A DNA stretch of 64,000 bases from Gliomastix tumulicola. Lineage: Eukaryota; Ascomycota; Sordariomycetes; Hypocreales; Bionectriaceae. Position 1 is the first letter of the stretch; each line of letters begins with the position of its first letter. Shown here in pieces: positions 42,794 through 54,479 of the stretch. Location of the stretch: positions 2,343,336-2,407,335 of the forward strand of contig BCHX01000006.1 of the NCBI GenBank assembly GCA_001599755.1, in the 5' to 3' direction. The notes under the pieces are model-generated. The model made no database searches, was not told where the DNA came from, and was given only the letters and a program-made list of their open reading frames with translations. A program made the position numbers and the translations under genes.

Positions 42794-44725
42794 TTACGAC
42801 GCGGAGGACCGCCGCCTCTTGGGACTGCGTGACTCTTCTACCGCAGGCGAGAAGTCTGGGGAGCCGAACAAGTCGAGGTTATCGACTTGGATGGTTGAGA
42901 TGTCGAACTCAATATCGCCGTATGGCTGGTACGTGTCGGCTAGGTCCGGCATCTCCAGCTGGGCTAGGAGGTCCGGGTCAACTGCCTCCGACGAAACAGG
43001 CAACTCGAGCTGATCGGCCACTCCAGACGGGGCGGGCAGTTCAAGCGGCTGAGCAGCTCCGGATGAGACTCGTCGCCGGTCAACTGATCTAACCGCTCCA
43101 GACGGGACAGGAAGTTCCATTTGCGGAGCCTGGACCGGGTTCACAGTCACAGCTTCGGGCACCACGGGGTAGCTGCTGGCCACATCGGAGGTAGCTGGCT
43201 TGTGGCTGCCCGCTCCGGCCTGGAATTCGTTGTCAGCATCATAGACCTCAGCGGAGGCATACTGGCTACGCTTAACGGGCAAAGCGCGGTCCAGGTAGAA
43301 CATCAAATCGCCGACATGGTAGTCGATCGTTTTGCGGCTCCTCTCCGCCTTCTTGACATTGTGGTCGTTACGCACCACGCCTCGCCTAGTGGGCTGGCAG
43401 TCAAGATGGTGTCGGTTCAGACGGTACGACAGCGTCTCCTTGTAAGGACGGCGCTGGGCCTGAGGCACCTTGCCCTCGAACCAAGGCTCGTACGCCTGCT
43501 CGATGATATTCTTGTCGCTGGCCTTGTCGATCGCCGTCTTGTTCGGCTGCTCCTTCGGGTACCGACCAGCGCCGTAGTCAGGCACCAGCTTCCCGTTGAG
43601 ATAGTACACAACGGGATCCAGGCACTTCTCAAAGCAGTACAGGTGCATCTGGGTTGTCGGCTGTAGAGGGTCCCGGTCACCGCTCTTCACCTCCTCGGGG
43701 AATTCATAGAATCCCAAACGGAGCCAGCCCATCTCAATAACCCTGTCCTTCAGGGGGCACCGTGCCCAGCAACACTTGTTCCTGTTGGGCCCGAGACGCT
43801 CCTTCATCTGGGGCGGCGACTGCTGGACCCAAAGCTCGATCGGTCGAGGGTTCGTGTTTATGAACTCTGCAATTTCGCGAGCCGTGTAGGTCTTGTGAGC
43901 CTGCAGCTCTCCAAACTCGTTGTAGCTGAAGATGTGCCGCCCGTTGACTACTGGGCCCCATACAGGAAGACGGGGCAGATTCGCCGAGTTGTACACACGG
44001 AGTGCCCAGCCCGGCTCGGAAGAAGGCGCCTTCTCACCCCTTTTCCGCTTATTAGTGAGCGTGCCGATGAGAACAGGCCGCTGACCAGACTCGCCGGCAC
44101 TCGCCGTAGGGTCCGCGGCGTCACTCTTCTTCTGACCGTTCGCAGCCTCGAGGTAGTTGAGTAACACCCTCAGTTGGTCAATGTGCTGGGCCGGGGTGAG
44201 GGGCGCACTCGTGGGCCCGTAGCCAACCGGGGAGAAGTTCTGCGGCTGGGGGAAGTACGGCAGGCCCGAGTAGGGGTAGAAGGGATTCTGGGCCTGAAGA
44301 GGCGACATGGGGTAGGGACTGCCGGCTAACTGGGGAGGGAATGCATGCATGCCCCCCGTATTCAGCTGCGGCGGCCGGCGCTGGCCTGCCTGACTGCTAC
44401 CACCGGGATAGGAGCCAGGAATAGCTCCCGTCGGCTGCTGCAGGTACATCGGGTACTGCGAGGGAGTCCCCAGGCCGTAGGGGTCGGCTCCCGCCGGTGC
44501 GCCTAGGTTGTTTGTTGCAATCGACAGGGGGACTCTCTGAGCTGTGCCCATAGAGCTCCCCGCCGGAGCATATGCACCAGATGGCGCAGCCTGGCTGGTG
44601 CCTTGACTGGCTTGCTCCCCAAGAAAACTTGCTGCCGAGGGGGCATCAGCAGTCTGGGAAGTGGAGTTTGTGAATAGGTTGGGGTCGATGGCCCAACCAG
44701 CGTTGTCATCCATGTTGTGATGCAT
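42794..44725 (-). CDS. Orphan fungal protein with a Cys/His-containing conserved segment
   Basis: Single exon of 643 residues from ATG 44725 (a second ATG is four codons later). I do not recognise a named domain. Residues 1-190 are Gln/Pro/Ser/Tyr-rich and probably disordered. Residues about 225-500 look folded: WALRVYNSANLPRLPVWGPV, then NKCCWARCPLKDRV, GWLRLGFYEFPEEV and MHLYCFEKCLDPVVYY (residues about 308-365). The spacing C-C-x3-C and H-x2-C-x3-C could form a metal site; this is inference. The C-terminal 150 residues carry repeated ELPVPSGAV / ELPAPSGVA / ELPVSSEAV units, an acidic segment and a basic end (PKRRR) that could be a nuclear signal. A relic of the same segment lies upstream at 45589-45669. 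Confidence 0.8.
   Translation of the reverse strand: MHHNMDDNAGWAIDPNLFTNSTSQTADAPSAASFLGEQASQGTSQAAPSGAYAPAGSSMGTAQRVPLSIATNNLGAPAGADPYGLGTPSQYPMYLQQPTGAIPGSYPGGSSQAGQRRPPQLNTGGMHAFPPQLAGSPYPMSPLQAQNPFYPYSGLPYFPQPQNFSPVGYGPTSAPLTPAQHIDQLRVLLNYLEAANGQKKSDAADPTASAGESGQRPVLIGTLTNKRKRGEKAPSSEPGWALRVYNSANLPRLPVWGPVVNGRHIFSYNEFGELQAHKTYTAREIAEFINTNPRPIELWVQQSPPQMKERLGPNRNKCCWARCPLKDRVIEMGWLRLGFYEFPEEVKSGDRDPLQPTTQMHLYCFEKCLDPVVYYLNGKLVPDYGAGRYPKEQPNKTAIDKASDKNIIEQAYEPWFEGKVPQAQRRPYKETLSYRLNRHHLDCQPTRRGVVRNDHNVKKAERSRKTIDYHVGDLMFYLDRALPVKRSQYASAEVYDADNEFQAGAGSHKPATSDVASSYPVVPEAVTVNPVQAPQMELPVPSGAVRSVDRRRVSSGAAQPLELPAPSGVADQLELPVSSEAVDPDLLAQLEMPDLADTYQPYGDIEFDISTIQVDNLDLFGSPDFSPAVEESRSPKRRRSSAS
42970..43116 (-). 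repeat. Imperfect coding repeat, ELPxPSGA units
   Basis: Three related units (ELPVPSGAV, ELPAPSGVA, ELPVSSEAV) are spaced about 20 residues apart in the C-terminal region of the orphan protein. Confidence 0.7.
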
Positions 44726-46675
44726 TGATTATACGTTTACGAGTTTAAGTTGTTGCAAGAAGTACTTAGTTCCCGATATCGTCGTTGCTTTTCCTCAGAG
44801 AAGTCTTGAAGTGTTCGTGATGTTGCAAGTTCTCAGAAGCCCTGTTGATTAGGATATTGATATCCTCTTATATGAATGAGACCGCTCGCTCCGTCCTTTG
44901 TGCCGACAAGTCCAGCGGAACACATCAGAGATGCACCATTCCGCTGGGATAATGCCAACAAAGGCCACGACCACAAAGGCCATCTTGACAAGATGCGCCT
45001 TCATTGCCATTGTAAATGGCTTGCAGAACACCTCAGTAACAGTATCTGTTGTTCTTGCGTTAGTCGCAGAGCTTCCAAAGAAAAAAGTCCAGTAGAATGA
45101 AGAACAGTATCCAAGGTAGAATCAGGAGAGCTCAAGCATGTTTTTCGACAGAAAAGGTTCCGAACAGGTCTGTGTTATGCGTGCCTCATCATGTAGATGA
45201 TGGTTATTGTCAAGATGCAAGTTGAAGACTTACCAGACCGATGAAGTTGGATTTCCTTCTTGTCCTTCCATTAAACGGTGTCGCTTTGTCTTCAGGTGAG
45301 AGCTAAGTTGCTCTTCAGAACGGGAGACAGACATTCTAGACAAGGGGTCCAAGTCTGCTGAAGACGATGGACAATGAGCGCATAGCCATAGAAATAGGAG
45401 GAATGTCCCGTTCCATGACAGTTCTCGGGCAGCTTCGCTTTGGTAGCTATGGCTGCTGCGTGTTCAGACTGGCCGTCTTTGTGCCCATGGTTTCCCTGTG
45501 GCAGGCGTTGGCGTCAGCCAGGGACCTGATGGGAAGCACGACAATCATGACGGGCAGACTCCTCCATGAAGCTTGCGTCATCAGGAAGAAGCGCTCTAAC
45601 TTCCTCTAGGAATTCATAGAACCCCCCGCGAAGCCAGTCCTTGGGAAGAACAGTTTGAGTGAGGCTGTGTGTTGGCTGGAGAAAAGCCTTCCCAGGTCCA
45701 CCAACAGAAGACGGTGAAGGGACTGGTTTTCCCGGGCATTCTTAGCCGGCATTTGCCCGAAGCTTGCCCAGGAGAGCTGTCCTACCCTGGACAGATTGTG
45801 CAGACAAACCAGCAAAGGTATAGTAGATGATGGATGTGGTACTAGGATTCTTGGTAAATAAAATAAGTACGAGTGACGAATGAGACATCGATACCGTGTT
45901 TCAGAAACCGAGAGAGGCCTTTTCTGTGATTTTATGATGTTCCTAGCCTTGCAGAATACGGCACCGACAAGGAGCGCCTCCTCGTATTCATCTCACCTTC
46001 CGAAGTGGACTCAGGTACCTGCCAAGTACGTCTCGGTGCAGACACCTCGTATAGTTACACGGAAGGAACCTCCAGCTGATATTCCCCAGCTCGCCCCTCG
46101 GGGGCTTGCTTCACCGTACGAGCAAATGCCGTGCCACAAATAGCAGCACCCCAGGCACCTTCAATTCCGGGCAGCCAACTTTACCGGCCTCATCAACCTT
46201 CGCTTCAAGAGCGGCTTCTTTATTTACCCTCTAGTCAGTCACCTTGCTCCGTCAACATCTTTACGACATACAAGAATTTTGAATTCCCATTCCCTTCACT
46301 GTAGGGTATCTGTTGCAATAGCCACCTTCATTATAGGCTGTTTCTTATTACCCCAGCCGCCCAGCGTGCCGAGCCCTACTCGCTGGCGCCCGATCCGAAT
46401 CCCATACAGTACCACCCAACACCACCAAACCTGCAAATCCTACCCTTTCTTCGGCCCATTACTGGCTGGTTCCTTGGATACTTGCCAGTGCCTGTCCACC
46501 TTACGTCACGCGACTGGCCGGAGGGGCTGCCTCAACCGCTCGCAGTCCAAATACCCATGACAATGCTTGCATTTCTCCATGTACTCTTTCATTGATTAAC
46601 CACGTCGGCTTTTTTTGGTCTCAGTCACTCGTTCAATCTACCCGATTCGCCAGCGTTGAAGCGCACCCGCCCGCC
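44726..46675. other. 1.95-kb intergenic region with a gene relic
   Basis: It separates divergent genes (orphan protein, -, and the DIP2-like gene, +). Except for the 27-codon relic at 45589-45669, I find no coding signal. The stretch before 46676 should hold the promoter and leader of the DIP2-like gene. Confidence 0.5.
45589..45669 (-). pseudogene. Relic of the orphan Cys-domain family
   Basis: Read on the minus strand, these 27 codons include WLRGGFYEFLEEV, against WLRLGFYEFPEEV in the gene at 42794-44725. Counted by eye, 13 of 27 positions are identical over the aligned segment. At DNA level the two loci share GGAATTCATAGAA. The similarity stops on both sides, the Cys residues are missing, and a stop follows about 20 codons later. 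This fits a decayed duplicate. Confidence 0.5.
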
Positions 46676-49600
46676 ATGGCTGACTTCAACCCGGAGCTTC
46701 AGGCAAAGCTTGACGAACTGGAGCAGGAGTTGGAGGTAAATGCGAAACCCCCGCTGGACGCTTTGTGATGAGGACACTCGCTGACTTAGGATGCGCAGGA
46801 GGGAGATATCACAGAGAAAGGGTACGTCGCTTGTCCAACAAGCCCTCTCGGCGCTTCTGGTAGAGCGCTCGCTGACTTGTGACCCCGATGGCAGGTACCA
46901 AAAACGACGAGCTCAATTGCTAAGCCAATTCCAGGGCCAACCGAGCCCTTCGCAACACGTCGCCCCCCCCGAACAGCGACCCGGCGGACTCCGCATACAT
47001 GCACCACCAGACGAGGATACGTACCATCCGGCGGATGGACACAGAGCGGCCGCTCTGGCGTCCATGGGAAGACCACCCGACAGTCCTGGCTCGAGCTATC
47101 GCCCAGGATCGGGATATGGTCGCCCGACCTCATCCTATGAGCACCCAGCCAGTCTCCTGCAGCCGGGAGGTCCCATAGCCGAGCGTCCTGTGGCCCCGAA
47201 GCGAGACTCCCTGTTCCTTGTGCCCGCGACCACGGACTCCCCCACGAGATCAGGAACAATGGTATCCGGAGACTACGTCTTCAATCCGGACCAGCAGGGC
47301 CCTTACGACGACCGACACGGCCACCCGCCAGAGTATGGATACGATGGGAGGACCGGAACGCTGCTCAATTCGCAAGGGTTTTTCTCTGACTTCGCAGGCC
47401 AGCAGCACTACGATCAGAACCAACCCGATGCGTACGGCATGGACGCGGGCCCGACACAGAGATATTCCATGAACGACCCCTTCTCGCCAACAGCTGCACT
47501 AGCTCCGCCGATGCTCACAGCTGAAGATCTCCCTCCTCCCGAAGCCCTCGAGTATCTGATGCCCTTGGAACCGCGAGAGGTGCCTTTCGCCATATACGAC
47601 CCGCACGACAGCTCGACCCCTATGGCCAAGTTCGACAATATGGCTGCCGTTCTTAGGCACAGGGCTCGCACGACTGCTAAGCTACCCGCATACTGGGTGC
47701 TCGACAACAAGGGCAAGGAGATCTCGTCCATTACCTGGGACAAGCTCGCCTCGAGGGCCGAGAAGGTAGCACAGGTCATCAGGGACAAGAGTTCTTTGTA
47801 TAGGGGCGACCGCGTCGCTTTGGTCTATCGCGACTCGGAAATCATTGATTTTGCGATCGCACTCATGGGCTGCTTTATTGCTGGAGTTGTCGCAGTCCCG
47901 ATTAATGATCTTCAAGACTACCAACGACTGAACATTATCCTGACTACGACACAAGCGCACTTGGCCTTGACCACCGACAACAACCTGAAAGCTTTCCAGC
48001 GAGACATTACCGCTCAAAAATTGACTTGGCCAAAAGGCGTCGAGTGGTGGAAAACGAATGAGTTTGGCAGCTACCACCCCAAGAGGAAAGAAGAAGTACC
48101 GCCTCTGACCGTTCCGGACCTGGCATACATCGAATTCTCTCGCGCGCCAACTGGCGATCTGCGAGGCGTCGTCCTCAGCCACCGCACTATCATGCACCAG
48201 ATGGCGTGTATGAGTGCCATCATCTCGGGCGCTCCTCGTAGCGGGCAAGGGGACACCTTCAACCCGTCGCTCCGCGACAAGAATGGAAAGCTCATTGGAG
48301 GCGGCGCTGGCAGTGAAATTCTTCTGTCCTATCTTGAGCCCCGGCAAGGAATCGGTTTGATCTTGACTGTCCTGCTAACCATTTATGGGGGGCACACGAC
48401 CGTTTGGTTCGACAGCAAGGCGGTTGACTCGCCCGGCCTCTACGCCCATCTCATCACCAAGTACAAGGCCACGGTCATGGTGGCAGACTATCCCGGTCTC
48501 AAGCGCGCCGCCTACAACTATCTGCAAGACCCGATGACGACCAGAAATTTCAAGAAGAACGTGGAACCCAATTTCCAGTCCGTTAAGCTGTGCTTGATCG
48601 ACACTCTGACGGTCGACAGCGAGTTCCATGAAGTCCTTGCAGACCGTTGGCTACGACCGCTGAGAAATCCGAGATCCCGAGACGTCGTGGCCCCAATGCT
48701 CTGTCTTCCCGAGCATGGCGGCATGGTCATCAGTGTGCGAGACTGGCTCGGTGGCGAAGAGCGAATGGGCGTTGATCTGAACTTGGATCTGGGGTCTGAT
48801 GATGACCACGCCGATGAAAGAGAAGAAGAGAAGGAGGAAGAGAAGACGGCACCATCGAACGGATTTGGCAGCCTGCTAGGAGGAGGAGCAACGACAAAAA
48901 CCGAAGTGACTACAAAGACCGAGGTCAACGAGGTTCTCCTGGACCGTGAAGCACTGAAGACTAACGAGGTTGTCGTGCTCGCAGTTGGCCAGGAAGCCAA
49001 GAAGAAAGCCTCGGAGCCAGGCACAGTACGCGTCGGTGCTTTTGGATACCCGATTCCCGACGCCACCCTGGCTGTCGTTGATCCGGAGACAGGCCTCCTC
49101 GCCTCACCACACTCCGTGGGCGAGATCTGGGTAGATTCGCCGTCCTTGTCTGGCGGCTTCTGGTCTCAGCCGAAGGTCACTGAAGCAATCTTCCACGCTC
49201 GGCCCTATAGGTTCCAGGACCAAGACCCTACACCGATGCCCGTCGAACCTGAGTTCCTGCGGACAGGTTTGCTGGGAACCGTCATCCAGGGCAAGATCTT
49301 TATTCTCGGCCTGTACGAGGACCGCATCCGACAGAAAGTTGAATGGGTCGAAGACGGGCATATCGATAACGAGTACCGGTACTTCTTCGTCCAGCACATT
49401 GTCGTCAGCATTGTCAAGAATGTTCCTAGGATCTACGACTGTTCTGCATTTGACGTCTTTGTCAATGACGAGCATCTGCCGGTTGTGGTGCTAGAGTCCC
49501 CCGCAGCGTCTACAGAACCAGCAGCATCGGGAGGTCCCCCTAGGCAGCCGGATATCGCCTTGTTAGACTCCCTGGCAGAGCGCACCATAGAAGTGCTCAT

Positions 49601-52357
49601 ACAGGAGCACCACCTCAGGCTCTACTGCGTCATGATTACCCCGCCCAACTCGCTACCTCGAGTGATCAAGAATGGCCGGCGTGAGATAGGAAACATGCTG
49701 TGCCGTCGAGACTTTGATCTTGGAACGCTGCCGTGCATGCACGTCAAGTTTGGCGTTGAGCATGCGGTGCTGAATCTGCCGGTGGGAGTAGACCCTATGG
49801 GTGGAATCTGGTCACAGATTGCATCCAACTCGCGTGCTGAAATCCTTCAGCCGGGCGAGAAGCAGTACTCTGGCATCGATCGCCGAGAGGTTGTGATTGA
49901 CGACAGAACCTCAACCCCGCTGAACAACTTCTCCTGCATCACCGACCTGATCCAGTGGCGTGTAGCTCGCCAGCCAGAGGAGCTTGCCCTTTGCACCATT
50001 GACGGCAGGGGTCGCGAGGGTAAAGGCATTACATGGAAGAAGTTGGATTCCAAGATTGCCTCCGTCGCCATGTACCTGAAGAACAAGGTCAAGGTCCGCC
50101 CTGGGGATCATCTGGTCCTCATGTACACGCATTCGGAGGACTTCGTGTTCGCTGTGCATGCCTGTATTAATCTTGGTGCAGTTGTCATTCCTATGGCTCC
50201 CTTGGATCAGAACAGGCTCAGCGAGGATGTGCCTGCGTACCTGCACATCATCTCCGACTACAAAGTCAAGGCCGTCCTTGTGAATCAAGACGTCGACCAT
50301 CTGCTCAAGATTAAGCCTGTCACGAGCCACATCAAACAGTCGGCGCAGGTGCTCAAGATCGCCGTCCCCAACGTGTACAACACGACGAAGCCTCCCAAGC
50401 AGAGCAGCGGCCTGCGCGACCTGGGCCTGACGATAGACCCCGCGTGGATTCGTCCTGGGTACCCTGTGATCGTCTGGACATACTGGACGCCCGATCAGCG
50501 CCGAATTGCCGTGCAGCTTGGCCACGACACCATCATGGGGATGTGCAAGGTTCAGAAGGAAACTTGTCAAATGACCAGCTCCAAACCGGTGCTCGGCTGT
50601 GTGAGAAGCACGACTGGGCTCGGCTTTATTCATTCGTGCCTCATGGGCATCTACATCGGCACTCCTACGTACTTGCTCTCGCCGGTGGAGTTTGCTCAGA
50701 ACCCCATGTCCTTGTTTGTCACTTTGTCGAGATACAAGGTAAAGGATACCTATGCAACGTCGCAGATGTTGGACCATGCCATGGCTGCCATGCAGGCTAA
50801 GGGCTTCACGCTTCACGAGATGAAGAACATGATGATCACATCAGACGGCAGGCCCCGTGTTGATGTCTTCCAGAAGGTCCGGCTTCACTTTGCTGGAGCC
50901 GGTCTGGATAGGACTGCTATCAACACGGTGTACTCTCACGTGTTGAACCCGATGATTGCGTCGAGGTCGTACATGTGCATCGAGCCTGTCGAGCTCTGGC
51001 TGGACATCAAGGCTCTTCGTCGGGGCTTGGTTTACCCTGTCGATCCCGAGACAAACCCGTCCGCTCTGCTTGTACAAGACTCGGGCATGGTTCCTGTGTC
51101 GACCCAGATCGCCATTGTCAACCCCGAGAGTCGCGAGCACTGCCTCGATGGCGAGTACGGTGAGATTTGGGTTGACTCGGAAGCCTGTGTCAAGTCTTTC
51201 TACGGGTCAAAGGACGCCTTTGATGCCGAGCGCTTTGACGGACGCACTATTGATGGAGATCCGAATGTGGCGTACGTGCGGACTGGTGACCTGGGCTTCC
51301 TGCATAATATCAGCCGCCCTATTGGTCCCAACGGTGCGCAGGTCGATATGCAAGTCCTCTTCGTGCTCGGAAGCATCGGTGAGACCTTTGAGATTAATGG
51401 CCTAAGCCACTTCCCTATGGATATTGAGTCCTCTATCGAGCGATGCCATCGCAACATTATGGCTGGTGGAAGGTGAGCAAGTCTTGAACATGCCATCATA
51501 ATACCCCTGAGACCCCGTTCGTACTAACATGGTGCTGCAGTGCGGTCTTCCAAGCCGGCGGCCTGGTCGTGGTTCTAGTCGAGGTTGTTAGGAAGCCTTA
51601 CCTAGCTTCCATGGTACCAGTAATCGTCAATGCCATCCTGAACGAGCATCAGATCATTGTCGACATTGTTGCGTTTGTCAATAAGGGTGACTTCCCTCGG
51701 TCAAGACTGGGAGAGAAGCAGCGAGGCAAGCTCCTCGCTGGATGGGTGACCCGCAAGATGAGGACGCTCGCCCAGTTCTCGATCCGCGAGGTTGACCCTG
51801 GGGCTTTGGGCGAAACCACGAGCAGCGGTGGTGGCGACGGTGCTGACGGCCACCGTGCATCCATGGTAAGCGCTCGCAGCTCTGGTGCACCAGCTGCAGC
51901 TGCTTCAAGTCTGAGGAACTTGGATCAGGCGCCCAGGATCCTTGAGCACGACGAGTTCGAGCAGCAGGGCGGCAACGGACTGGCAAACCCAACGCCCAGC
52001 CCGCAGCCTCATGGTGGCACAGGAATGGGCACAGCGATAGGAGGCTACCAGGGAGGTGACGGACCGGCCGACGCCAACTTCAGCAGCCCTCAGCCGACCA
52101 CCTTGCAATCGAGTGGCGGTTATGACCTGCCTGACTTTGACCAGTTTGGATCGTCTGAGCAGCCGCCCCAGGTTGGCCCGAAGCCGGGAGCTTCGAACTT
52201 GGCGGAGGGTCAGGCGCCCCCAAAGATTCGACTTCCAGGCGTAGATGGGCGGGAGAGCGTGGATTTCTGGGGCGGCGACAAGCAGGGCGAGGACTCGTGG
52301 GAAGCTGATGCCATTATGCATATGAACCTGACTGGCGAGATTCAATCCCCGCGATGA
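46676..52357 (+). CDS. CMR2: DIP2/CMR2-type protein: DMAP1-binding motif plus two adenylation-type domains
   Basis: Exons 46676-46735, 46799-46821, 46895-51472 and 51541-52357 give 1825 residues; exon 2 is only 23 nt. The N-terminal 45 residues (MADFNPELQAKLDELEQELE, then EGDITEKGYQKRRAQLLSQ) form the DMAP1-binding motif shared with animal DIP2. A Pro/Tyr-rich linker leads to the first AMP-binding-type domain (about 230-800; YIEFSRAPTGDLRGVVLSH), which contains an acidic insertion (DLGSDDDHADEREEEKEEEK). The second domain (about 1050-1500) starts near CITDLIQWRVARQPEELALC. The tail is Gly/Pro/Gln-rich. DIP2 proteins are linked to diacylglycerol metabolism through FAAL-like domains; yeast Cmr2 (YOR093C) is the fungal counterpart. 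Catalytic activity of the second domain is doubtful. Confidence 0.92.
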
Positions 52358-52716
52358 GAGACGGAATAGCGTGTGATGGATTCTGGTATATACCATAAAG
52401 TCGAGTGGGAGTTTTGGGTGTATTCCTGTCGCTCTTTTTCCTTTTGCATACGGGTCGAGGCACCTTCTAGGCAGCCACTGCCCGGCGACGGCAGCTCGTG
52501 ATGTTTGTTGTTGTTAGAATCATGATACAAGAGAAACGAGTCAATTTCGATCACATATCCTCCATCTATATAACAACTGGCTGGCTTGCTAGGAGCAAGT
52601 CCATGATTACAAGCGTAGGCAGGGGCTCCCTGAGCTCCCTATTCGAGATCTGTCTATCGTACTAGTAACTATATGAGCACTACTATAGTCAATCTGTTGC
52701 CCTCCCGCTGCTCCCT
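52358..52716. other. Convergent 3' intergenic region
   Basis: It lies between the DIP2-like gene (+) and the lectin-like gene (-). Nothing beyond presumed 3' UTRs is seen. Confidence 0.6.
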
Positions 52717-53784
52717 CTACCTCTGGTACCCCGAGTCCAGCTCGTGGGTGACACCTGGATCTCCAGGCATCTCGGCCGTTGTTGGGCGTGGCGAAGGCGT
52801 CTGCAGCTGTGAATAGGGCGAATACGCCGGCTTGCTGGCGGCTTCGACGGGCCCGTAGGAGGGCGGATGAGAAGAGACGGGAGTTGTGGCGGTAGCAGCA
52901 CCGGCCTGTCTTCTCCGGCGGCGCCAGAAGAAGAAGGCCAGGCCGGCTAGGAGGACGACGCCCAGGCCGACGCCGACGCCGATGCCAGCTGCTGTGCCTG
53001 CCGGGATGCCGTCCGAGTCTGACGGGGAATCGTCGTTTGTCGGTTCTGATGTTGAGGAGGTAGATGTCGTGCCTGAGTCTTGTGTCGTCGTGGAAGGAGA
53101 CTCGGTCTGTGGGATCTGTGTTCTCTCTCTCTGTTAGCAGGGCCACCTTTTATTTTATGGTGTATGTGGCGAAGGAAAGGAAGAAGGGTGGGTGTAATAT
53201 ACATTCGTAAACGTGGTCGAGTACCCGCCATCATCCACCTTGCTCACGCTCGAGAACAGCCACCGCTGCGCCGGCTGCGGGATATCCGTATCCGTCACGT
53301 CGTTCATGAACAGCGGATTGCCCCTGTGCACGTCCAGCCAGTACTCGGACCCGTTGCGCGCGTTGATCAGCCGGAACTGCGTCCCGTTCCTCTCCTCGTC
53401 GACGTCGTCCCAGCTCGCGACGTCCCACTGCTGCGCGTCCGACCCGTCGCTGGGCCGCATGCACGGCCGCGTCTTGCCCTCGGACGCCTCGTCTTCATGG
53501 TAACAAACGCTGAGCTGCTTGTTGACGCCCGTAACGCCGCAGCGGAGGAAATAGCGGCCCTTCGTCCCGCCGTCTGCTGAGTCGGAGGAGGAGTCGGAGG
53601 AGGACGGCTGGAACTGCCAGGCGTGGCCGTTGTTGCCGAGGACCTTGAGCTCGCCCGAGGAGATGTTGGTGACCTGGAGGTTGAGGCCGAAGCGGGTGTC
53701 CTTGTAGCTGTCGACGCGGGTCTCGGAGAGCTGGTACCAGACGTTGGGGTCGATGTCTGTGACGGGGGTGAAGGAGACGGGCAT
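52717..53784 (-). CDS. Ricin-B-like beta-trefoil lectin domain membrane protein
   Basis: Exons on the minus strand are 53784-53203 and about 53115-52717, giving about 326 residues. Residues 1-190 resemble a fungal ricin-B-like beta-trefoil: VWYQLSETRVDSYKDTRFGLNL, WQFQPSSSDSS, GRYFLRCGVTGVNKQLSVCY, AQQWDVASWDD, FRLINARNGSEYWLDVH and QRWLFSSV, with the QxW-type spacing. This is a carbohydrate-binding fold. A Ser/Thr-rich stalk, one transmembrane segment (AGIGVGVGLGVVLLAGLAFFFW), the stop-transfer RRRRQ and a Pro/Ser-rich tail follow. No signal peptide precedes the lectin domain. The acceptor of the intron is uncertain: AGs at 53131, 53116 and 53107 are all in frame; 53116 is preferred because of the upstream CTAAC. 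Confidence 0.82.
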
Positions 53785-54479
53785 GTTGAACAGACAGACC
53801 CCTTTTTTCTGTGACTCCCTTTGTCTGCAAGTTTGTGAGAAGGTTGAGTAGAATTGGCGGTGATGATGTGGGTGAGAGAGAGAGCATGACGCGTGAGGTT
53901 GATGAGGAGGAGAGCGGAAAAAAAGAGGAGATGATATGATGGTGATCGGCAAGGCTGCTTGCGCACAACCCAGTTCCGGGCTGTCTGCGCCGCACTATGA
54001 TATATATACGCTCGCTCGCTCAGGGGTCTGAGAGTAAGTACCGGCTGCTTGGCTTGCTGACGGGGTGAGCCTGGGCAATCCCACCGTGACTGCGGCACAG
54101 ACCTCTAGCCTTGCTTGCCTTGCGAGCTGAAGCCCCCTCGGCCCCCAAGTTCCACTGCCACATCGTAGTGTGGAGGAGGCAGGGGGCACACGAGGGCGAA
54201 TATCATTGCCTCGTAGGCTCGCGCTACGAGGCTCGGAGCCAATGGGCGTGGGAAGCTGAGACGGGGGATCCGGTGGCATCTCACGACATGCCCAATCAAG
54301 GATGGGAGGAGGTGGGTTTTTGAGTATTCATCAGTCATAAGACGGGGTACAATGTGTATCGCCGTACCCGTGTATCGTCGTCATCGGTCTATATGCAGGA
54401 ACAGAAGAGTAATAGGGGGGGAAAAAGGATGAAACGTGGCCGCAGACAGTCCTGAAATAGAAGAAAGAGATCCGTCCGT
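53785..54479. other. Upstream region of lectin-like gene and 3' side of APP1
   Basis: The first 200 bp are the leader of the lectin-like gene, with a TATA-like run at 53999-54008. The remainder should hold the APP1 3' UTR; both genes are on the minus strand. No other gene is seen. Confidence 0.55.
53999..54008 (-). promoter_or_regulatory. Candidate TATA box for the lectin-like gene
   Basis: GTATATATATCA on the minus strand lies about 215 bp upstream of the start codon at 53784. Confidence 0.45.
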
